Positions 5,483-10,464 of a stretch of DNA of 10,464 bases are shown here, piece after piece. The stretch lies in assembly GCA_900754805.1 (NCBI GenBank), contig CAAEEE010000158.1:1-10464 (forward strand). Reading direction: 5' to 3'. The stretch is from Clostridia bacterium. Lineage in GTDB: Bacteria > Bacillota > Clostridia > Peptostreptococcales > Anaerovoracaceae. Position numbers and translations under genes: made by a program. The notes below the pieces were generated by a model. The model saw only the letters and a program-made list of their open reading frames with translations. It was not told where the DNA came from and ran no database searches. The stretch's first letter is position 1, and the number at the start of each line of letters is the position of its first letter.

Positions 5483-7507
5483 ATGTTAGATAACAAAACG
5501 CTCGAAGGCGCAATGAAGATTCGCTTAGATAACGAGTATCCGGACTATCCTGAATTCCAGGAGGGAATCAGACGTGCACCGGACAGAGGATTCAGACTTA
5601 CAAAGGCGCAGACAAAGGTTGCTTTAAAGAACGCATTGAGATACGTTCCGGAAGAACTTCACGAAAAGCTCGCTCCTGAGTTTATGGAAGAACTCACAAC
5701 ACGTGGCAGAATCTATGCTTACAGATACAGACCGGAAGGCAGAATCTACGGAAAACCGATTAACGAATACAAGGGTAAATGCCTTGCGGGTAAGGCTTTC
5801 CAGGTTATGATTGATAACAACCTTGACTTTGAAGTTGCTTTATATCCGTATGAACTCGTAACTTACGGTGAAACAGGTTCCGTTTGTCAGAACTGGCTTC
5901 AGTACAGATTGATCAAGAAATACCTTGAAGAATTAACAGAAGATCAGACTTTGGTAGTGGAATCCGGACATCCTCTCGGATTATTCCCATCCAAGCCGAC
6001 AGCACCGAGAGTCATCATCACAAACTCTCTGATGGTTGGTATGTATGACAACCTCGACGATTGGGAAATTGCAGAGGAAATGGGTGTTGCAAACTACGGA
6101 CAGATGACTGCAGGCGGATGGATGTACATCGGACCTCAAGGCATCGTTCACGGAACATTCAACACAATTCTGAATGCAGGTCGTAAGGAACTCGGCGTTC
6201 CGCAGGACGGCGACCTTGCAGGACATACTTTCGTATCTTCGGGACTCGGCGGCATGAGCGGCGCTCAGCCTAAGGCTGCAAACATCGCAAATGCAGTAGG
6301 TATCTTTGCGGAAGTTGACCTTTCCAGAATCGAGACAAGACACGACCAGGGCTGGGTTGATGTTATCATGGATGACATCGATGAAATCTTCAAACTCGCA
6401 AATGAGAAGATTGCAGCTAAGGAATCCATTTCCATCGCATATCACGGCAATATCGTTGATCTTCTGGAAGCGGCTGTTGAAAAGAACTTCCACATCGACC
6501 TTCTCTCCGACCAGACTTCCTGCCACAATGTATACAACGGCGGATACTGCCCGGTAGGAATGACTTTTGAAGAGAGAACAAGAGAACTTCACGAAAACAG
6601 AGACAACTTCATCAAGGAAGTTGACAAGACTTTACATAGACACTATCACGCAATCAAAACTCTTACAGAGAGAGGAACTTATTTCTTCGACTACGGCAAT
6701 TCCTTCATGAAGGCTATGTATGACGCAGGCGTTAAGGAAATTTCCAAGAACGGATACGATGACAAAGACGGATTCATTTGGCCTTCCTACGTTGAAGACA
6801 TCATGGGACCAATCCTCTTTGACTATGGATATGGCCCATTCAGATGGGTATGCCTGTCCGGAAAGCCGGAAGATCTTGATGCAACAGACAAGGCTGCTAT
6901 GGAAGTTATCGACCCGAACAGACGCGGTCAGGACAGAGATAACTGGATCTGGATCAGAGATGCGAAGAAGAATAAACTCGTAGTAGGTACACAGGCTCGT
7001 ATCCTTTATCAGGATGCGGAAGGCAGACGCGATATCGGTCTTGCATTCAACAAGCTCGTAAGAGAAGGAAAGATTGGCCCTGTCATGATGGGTCGTGACC
7101 ACCACGATGTATCCGGAACAGATTCTCCATTCAGAGAAACTTCCAACATCAAAGACGGCTCCAATGTTATGGCAGATATGGCTGTTCAGTGCTTTGCAGG
7201 AAATGCAGCAAGAGGAATGTCCTTATGTGCACTTCACAACGGCGGCGGCGTAGGCATCGGTAAGGCCATCAACGGCGGTTTCGGGCTGCTTCTTGACGGT
7301 TCCGAAAGAGTTGACGAAATTCTGAAATCCGCAATGATGTGGGATGTAATGGGTGGTGTTGCCCGCAGAAACTGGGCAAGAAACGAACATGCTGTCGAAA
7401 CATCCGTCGCTTACAACGAAAACTATGCAGGCAAGGGTCACATCACAATCCCTTACATTGCAGATGAAGATTTAGTTGAAAAAACAGTAGATAAATTCGT
7501 AAAATAA
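5483..7507 (+). CDS. hutU: Urocanate hydratase, long form (674 aa)
   Basis: HutU adds water to urocanate to form 4-imidazolone-5-propionate, using tightly bound NAD+ as an electrophile. Family hallmarks are YGQMTAGGWMYIGPQG (about 205-220), the NAD-binding glycine-rich VSSGLGGMSGAQPKAAN (about 251-267), DQTSCHNVYNGGYCPVGMT (about 343-361), GYGPFRWVCLSG (about 449-460), and MMGRDHHDVSGTDSPFRETS with NIKDGSNVMADM near 535-566. At 674 residues it is about 120 longer than the Pseudomonas and Bacillus enzymes (roughly 550-557) and closer in size to the animal enzyme and other long bacterial forms. By my recollection of the short enzymes, the position of their NAD-site cysteine (before GPFRW) is Asp447 here. 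The start follows AAGGAGGA. It is second in the operon, 27 bases before hutI. Confidence 0.97.
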   Translation: MLDNKTLEGAMKIRLDNEYPDYPEFQEGIRRAPDRGFRLTKAQTKVALKNALRYVPEELHEKLAPEFMEELTTRGRIYAYRYRPEGRIYGKPINEYKGKCLAGKAFQVMIDNNLDFEVALYPYELVTYGETGSVCQNWLQYRLIKKYLEELTEDQTLVVESGHPLGLFPSKPTAPRVIITNSLMVGMYDNLDDWEIAEEMGVANYGQMTAGGWMYIGPQGIVHGTFNTILNAGRKELGVPQDGDLAGHTFVSSGLGGMSGAQPKAANIANAVGIFAEVDLSRIETRHDQGWVDVIMDDIDEIFKLANEKIAAKESISIAYHGNIVDLLEAAVEKNFHIDLLSDQTSCHNVYNGGYCPVGMTFEERTRELHENRDNFIKEVDKTLHRHYHAIKTLTERGTYFFDYGNSFMKAMYDAGVKEISKNGYDDKDGFIWPSYVEDIMGPILFDYGYGPFRWVCLSGKPEDLDATDKAAMEVIDPNRRGQDRDNWIWIRDAKKNKLVVGTQARILYQDAEGRRDIGLAFNKLVREGKIGPVMMGRDHHDVSGTDSPFRETSNIKDGSNVMADMAVQCFAGNAARGMSLCALHNGGGVGIGKAINGGFGLLLDGSERVDEILKSAMMWDVMGGVARRNWARNEHAVETSVAYNENYAGKGHITIPYIADEDLVEKTVDKFVK

Positions 7508-7534
7508 AAAACCGATAAACGAAAAGGAGAGACA

Positions 7535-8773
7535 ATGTCTACTTTACTCGTAAAAAATATAGGTATTCTGCAGACCCCGGTGGGAAGCTTCCCGCACAAG
7601 GGGGTTCAGCAGGGTGAAAATATGAAATTAAAAGATGCGGCGGTTCTTGCAGAAGACGGCATTATTAAGGCAATCACATCGGACGGAAAGCTTCCCTGCG
7701 CGGAAGAAGAGGTCGATGTGGTGCTTGACGCAGAGGGAAACCTCGTAACACCGGGACTTGTTGAGGGACATACCCATTTGGTGTTCGGCGGATACCGGCA
7801 GAACGAGATTCCGCTGAAACTCAAAGGCGCGGGCTATCTTGACATCCTTAGAGCAGGCGGCGGCATAAACGACACCGTAAAGAAAACAAGAGAAGCAAGC
7901 TTTGAAGAGTTGTACGATAAGACGGAAGGGTTTCTTGACGAAATGATGACCCTTGGGGTTACCACCTGCGAAGCCAAGAGCGGCTATGGGATTGACCTCA
8001 AAACGGAAGTGAAGCTTCTTGAAGTGCTCAAGAAACTCAATGAAGATCACCCGATGGATATCGTTTCCACCTTTATGCCGGCACATGTTGTGCTTGCAGA
8101 CTGGAAGGGCAGAGAAGATGAGTTTATTCAGCTTTGTATCGACGAAATGATGCCGTATGTGAAAGAGCATAATCTGGCAGAGTTTATCGACATCTTCACG
8201 GAAGACTCCGTTTTCGATGTGGAACAGAGCAGAAAGTATCTGCAGGCCGCAAAGGATATGGGATTCGGTCTCAAGATTCACGCAGACGAAATCGAAGCAA
8301 TCGGAGGCAGTGTTCTCGCAGGAGAGATGCACGCGACATCGGCAGAACATTTAATCGTAATCGATGACGCGGGAATGGCGTCCATGGCAAAAGGCGGAAC
8401 AATCGCAATGTGTCTTCCGGCTACCTCCTTCTATCTGGGCGCAACCTTTGCACCGGTAAGAAGAATGATAGATGAGTTTGAAGTACCGGTTGCAATCGCG
8501 TCAGATTTCAACCCGGGATCTTGCCCGTCGCTGAACCTGCAGTTCGTAATGAACCTCGGTTATTTGAAGTACAGAATGACACCGGAAGAAGTCCTTACTG
8601 CTGTCACAATCAATCCGGCATGCGGAATCAACAGAGGAGACAGAGTCGGTACACTTGAAGTCGGAAAAGATGCGGACATGGTAATCTGGAACGCACCAAA
8701 CATGGAAATGCTTTGTTACCGTTTCGGATCCAATCTCGCACTCCAGACGATTAAGAAAGGAAATTTGGTTTAA
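7535..8773 (+). CDS. hutI: Imidazolonepropionase
   Basis: HutI hydrolyses 4-imidazolone-5-propionate to N-formimino-L-glutamate. It is a metal-dependent amidohydrolase of 412 residues, the normal length. Visible metal-site residues are His79 and His81 (VEGHTHLVFGG), His249 (LKIHADEIEAIGG) and Asp324 (AIASDFNPGSCPSLNL), and His272 (TSAEHL) is a further conserved active-site histidine. The N-terminal part (about 1-70) and the C-terminal end (about 365-412, GDRVGTLEVGKDADMVIWN) form the small beta-sandwich domain flanking the barrel. The start follows AAAAGGAGAG. The stop TAA shares its last base with the ATG of fchA (TAATG), so the two genes are translationally coupled. Apart from tight packing in the operon, nothing is unusual. 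Confidence 0.98.
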   Translation: MSTLLVKNIGILQTPVGSFPHKGVQQGENMKLKDAAVLAEDGIIKAITSDGKLPCAEEEVDVVLDAEGNLVTPGLVEGHTHLVFGGYRQNEIPLKLKGAGYLDILRAGGGINDTVKKTREASFEELYDKTEGFLDEMMTLGVTTCEAKSGYGIDLKTEVKLLEVLKKLNEDHPMDIVSTFMPAHVVLADWKGREDEFIQLCIDEMMPYVKEHNLAEFIDIFTEDSVFDVEQSRKYLQAAKDMGFGLKIHADEIEAIGGSVLAGEMHATSAEHLIVIDDAGMASMAKGGTIAMCLPATSFYLGATFAPVRRMIDEFEVPVAIASDFNPGSCPSLNLQFVMNLGYLKYRMTPEEVLTAVTINPACGINRGDRVGTLEVGKDADMVIWNAPNMEMLCYRFGSNLALQTIKKGNLV

Positions 8774-9396
8774 TGAAATTAGTAGAATTAACGGTAAAAG
8801 ACTATTTGGATTTGTTGAAATCCGATGCACCGGCACCGGGCGGCGGCAGCGTAAGCGCACTTTCCGCAGCACAGGGAATCGGCCTTGTTGCAATGGTTTC
8901 GGATCTTACAATCGGAAGAGAAAGATATGCTGATTTTGAAGAAGGCTGTAAGAAGGCAAAGGCAGAAGCGACAGAGCTTTATGCAAAACTCGTAGAAGCT
9001 ATCGATAAGGACACGGAAGCGTTCAACCTTGTATCCGCTGCATTTAAGATGCCAAAAGATACGGATGAAAACAAAGCCGCAAGAAGCAAAGCAATCGCAG
9101 ATGCAACTCTCGTGGCAACAGAAGTTCCGTTCGAGACACTTACGCTTTGCATGGATGCCCTCAAGGTAACGGAAACAATCGTAGGAAAATCCAATCCTAA
9201 CGCAGCTTCCGACCTCGGCGTTGCGGCACTTAACCTGCTCGCGGGGATCAAAGGTGCATGGCTGAATGTAATGATTAACCTTCCGGGCGTTAAGGATGAA
9301 GCCGCGAAGGCAAAATTTGCAGAAGGCGCAAAGATGGTGGAAGAAGCGGAAGCTATCGCGGACGCAATCTATAAAAAAGTTTTAGAATCACTGTAA
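8773..9396 (+). CDS. fchA: Formiminotetrahydrofolate cyclodeaminase
   Basis: FchA converts 5-formimino-tetrahydrofolate to 5,10-methenyl-tetrahydrofolate and ammonia. The 207-residue all-helical protein matches the cyclodeaminase (FTCD C-terminal) family: the N-terminal PAPGGGSVSALSAAQGIGLV (about 20-39) is diagnostic, followed by LTIGRERYADFEEGC, the VEAIDKDTEAFNLVSAAFKMPK region (about 76-98), and KSNPNAASDLGVAALN (about 138-153). In animals this activity is fused to glutamate formiminotransferase; here the two are separate, adjacent genes, as is common in anaerobic bacteria. It starts within the hutI stop (TAATG), with AAAGGA upstream inside hutI, and ends 33 bases before ftcD. It links histidine breakdown to the one-carbon folate pool. 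Confidence 0.96.
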   Translation: MKLVELTVKDYLDLLKSDAPAPGGGSVSALSAAQGIGLVAMVSDLTIGRERYADFEEGCKKAKAEATELYAKLVEAIDKDTEAFNLVSAAFKMPKDTDENKAARSKAIADATLVATEVPFETLTLCMDALKVTETIVGKSNPNAASDLGVAALNLLAGIKGAWLNVMINLPGVKDEAAKAKFAEGAKMVEEAEAIADAIYKKVLESL

Positions 9397-9429
9397 AATA
9401 CAATGCCGCAAGGCAAGAAGGAGATAGAA

Positions 9430-10326
9430 ATGGCTCAGATTATTGAAAGCATCCCTAATATTTCAGAGGGAAGAAATCAGGACGTTATTGAAGCATGTGT
9501 AGACCAGATCAGAACAACTGCAGGCTGCACACTGCTGAACTATTCATCAGACCCTAACCATAACAGAACTGTTATCACCTATATCGGCGATGCAAAGGGT
9601 GTGGAAGAAGCGAGCGTGAAACTTGCAAAGAAGGCAGTAGAACTCATCGACCTTAACAAGCACACAGGTGAGCATCCGAGAATGGGCTGTGTTGACGTTA
9701 TGCCGTTCGTTCCGATTAAGGACGCAACAAACGAAGAATGTATCGAACTTTCCAAGGTTGTCGGCAAGAGAATCGCAGAAGAAGCAGACCTTCCGGTATT
9801 CCTTTATGAAATGTCAGCAACAAGACCGGAAAGAAAGAACCTTGCAACAATCAGAAAAGGCCAGTTCGAAGGCATGGCAGAAAAGGTTCAGCAGGAAGAA
9901 TGGGAACCGGATTTCGGCGGCAGAAGAATCAACCCTACAGGCGGCGTTGTTGCAGTAGGAGCAAGACCTCCTCTGGTAGCATACAACCTCAACCTCAATA
10001 CCTCCGATGTTCAGATTGCGAAGAACATTGCAAACATCATCAGAGAAAAAGACGGCGGCCTTCGCTGCGTAAAGGCTATGGGCTTCATGCTTGAAGACAG
10101 AGGAATCGCACAGGTTTCCATCAACATGACCGACTACAGAGTAACACCTTTATACAGAGTTACAGAGCTCGTAAAGGCAGAAGCAAAGAGATACGGCGTG
10201 CAGGTAATCGGTACGGAAGTTATCGGACTCTGCCCGATGAAAGCGTTGGTTGACTCTGCAGAATATTATCTGCAGATCGAAGATTTCGATTTTGATGGAC
10301 AGGTGCTTGAAAATTATATTTTATAA
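9430..10326 (+). CDS. ftcD: Glutamate formiminotransferase
   Basis: FtcD transfers the formimino group of N-formimino-L-glutamate to tetrahydrofolate, giving glutamate and 5-formimino-THF, the substrate of FchA. The 298-residue protein begins MAQIIESIPNISEGRNQDVI, the family signature, and carries NKHTGEHPRMGCVDVMPFVP with His82, which corresponds to the catalytic histidine of the mammalian formiminotransferase domain. NPTGGVVAVGARPPLVAYN (about 177-195) and the C-terminal LCPMKALVDSAEYYLQ are also typical. The start at 9430 is chosen because AAGGAG (about 9417-9422) precedes it; an in-frame ATG at 9403 would place that site inside the gene and add an atypical tail. It is the last recognisable hut gene; a promoter for the next gene appears to overlap its end. 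Confidence 0.97.
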   Translation: MAQIIESIPNISEGRNQDVIEACVDQIRTTAGCTLLNYSSDPNHNRTVITYIGDAKGVEEASVKLAKKAVELIDLNKHTGEHPRMGCVDVMPFVPIKDATNEECIELSKVVGKRIAEEADLPVFLYEMSATRPERKNLATIRKGQFEGMAEKVQQEEWEPDFGGRRINPTGGVVAVGARPPLVAYNLNLNTSDVQIAKNIANIIREKDGGLRCVKAMGFMLEDRGIAQVSINMTDYRVTPLYRVTELVKAEAKRYGVQVIGTEVIGLCPMKALVDSAEYYLQIEDFDFDGQVLENYIL

Positions 10327-10334
10327 TATATAAT
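10307..10334 (+). promoter_or_regulatory. Probable promoter for the downstream gene, overlapping the 3' end of ftcD
   Basis: TTGAAA (10307-10312) and TATAAT (10329-10334) are spaced 16 bases apart. Transcription would start near 10341, about 53 bases before the partial gene at 10394. The surroundings are AT-rich, so a chance match is possible, but both boxes are close to consensus. It suggests that the next gene can be expressed independently of the hut operon. Confidence 0.5.
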
Positions 10335-10349
10335 AGAAGTGAGGCAAAA

Positions 10350-10372
10350 ATGTTTTAATGTATAAACCTTAG
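10350..10372 (+). other. Two overlapping minimal open frames in the leader of the downstream gene
   Basis: After GTGAGG (10339-10344) comes ATGTTTTAA (Met-Phe-stop), whose stop overlaps a second ATG (TAATG) reading Met-Tyr-Lys-Pro-stop. These could be a vestige or a tiny upstream reading element that uses ribosomes before the real start at 10394. They are too short to be called genes. Confidence 0.25.
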
Positions 10373-10393
10373 TACAATTCAGGAGCGTAGTAA

Positions 10394-10464
10394 ATGACAG
10401 ACAACAGAGAATTTTCCCCGAATTCTTCCCTCACCGAAGAGATCGCGGATGTAGTCCGAGAGAG
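10394..10464 (+). CDS. Start of an unidentified gene cut by the right window edge
   Basis: An ATG at 10394, preceded by CAGGAG (10380-10385) at a suitable distance, opens a frame that stays open to the window end. The visible 23 residues begin MTDNREFSPNSSLTEEIAD and continue VVRE. The start is polar and acidic with no signal peptide or membrane segment, so a cytoplasmic protein is likely. I do not recognise the family. It follows the hut operon on the same strand, after a 67-base gap that contains two minimal frames, and probably has its own promoter, so a link to histidine breakdown is possible but not shown. Confidence 0.65.
   Translation, partial: MTDNREFSPNSSLTEEIADVVRE

Noticed and set aside
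4953..5513. Long minus-strand frame of 186 codons opposite hutH and the start of hutU
   Set aside because: Its translation is rich in Cys, Phe and Ser with no recognisable family, spans two real genes, and is explained by the codon bias of the sense strand.
5981..6592. Minus-strand frame of 203 codons opposite hutU
   Set aside because: It is composed of low-plausibility sequence opposite highly conserved urocanase motifs, a codon-bias artefact.
7628..8350. Minus-strand frame of 240 codons opposite hutI
   Set aside because: It is a shadow of an intact, clearly homologous hutI, with no credible start signal or domain.
1..10464. CRISPR array, tRNA or rRNA gene, insertion sequence
   Set aside because: Reading both strands, I found no regularly spaced repeats, no tRNA-like cloverleaf or rRNA stretch, and no transposase or terminal inverted repeats.

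Overview
The window looks like chromosome of an anaerobic Clostridia-type member of the Bacillota. The reasons are strong AGGAGG-type ribosome binding sites, near-consensus TTGNNN/TATAAT promoters, an rpsF-ssb-rpsR operon, AGA as the main arginine codon in the highly expressed genes, a CD1871A-family small protein (a family I know from clostridia), and histidine breakdown through tetrahydrofolate. The species cannot be named from sequence alone; a relative of the amino-acid-fermenting Eubacteriales (for example Anaerovoracaceae-like lineages) is a guess.

Layout. Positions 1-199, minus strand: a 53-residue CD1871A-family CXXC protein, overlapped at its end by the start of another gene that runs off the left edge. 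Positions 200-366: a divergent regulatory region with two identical 15-bp repeats, each containing a palindrome. Positions 367-2180: an OmpR/PhoB-type response regulator and its membrane histidine kinase, translationally coupled. Positions 2181-2446: a spacer ending in a clear promoter and a structured rpsF leader. Positions 2447-3428: rpsF-ssb-rpsR (ribosomal protein S6, single-stranded DNA-binding protein, S18), closed by a strong intrinsic terminator at 3507-3559. Positions 3560-3869: an AT-rich leader with a promoter. Positions 3870-10326: the histidine utilisation operon hutH-hutU-hutI-fchA-ftcD. Positions 10327-10464: a probable new promoter and the first 23 codons of an unidentified gene.

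How the genes work together. HutH removes ammonia from histidine to give urocanate. HutU hydrates urocanate to imidazolonepropionate, and HutI opens that ring to N-formimino-L-glutamate. FtcD passes the formimino group to tetrahydrofolate, releasing glutamate, and FchA deaminates 5-formimino-THF to 5,10-methenyl-THF and ammonia. The route keeps the one-carbon unit on folate, as expected of a histidine-fermenting anaerobe. No formiminoglutamase (hutG), recognisable hut regulator or transporter lies in the window.

The most unusual part is the left end: a tiny membrane CXXC protein, a possible partner, and a divergent two-component system with duplicated operator-like repeats. The rest is well-known biology; the points of interest there are regulatory (rpsF leader, hutH-hutU hairpin). 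I did not find evidence for a wholly new system.
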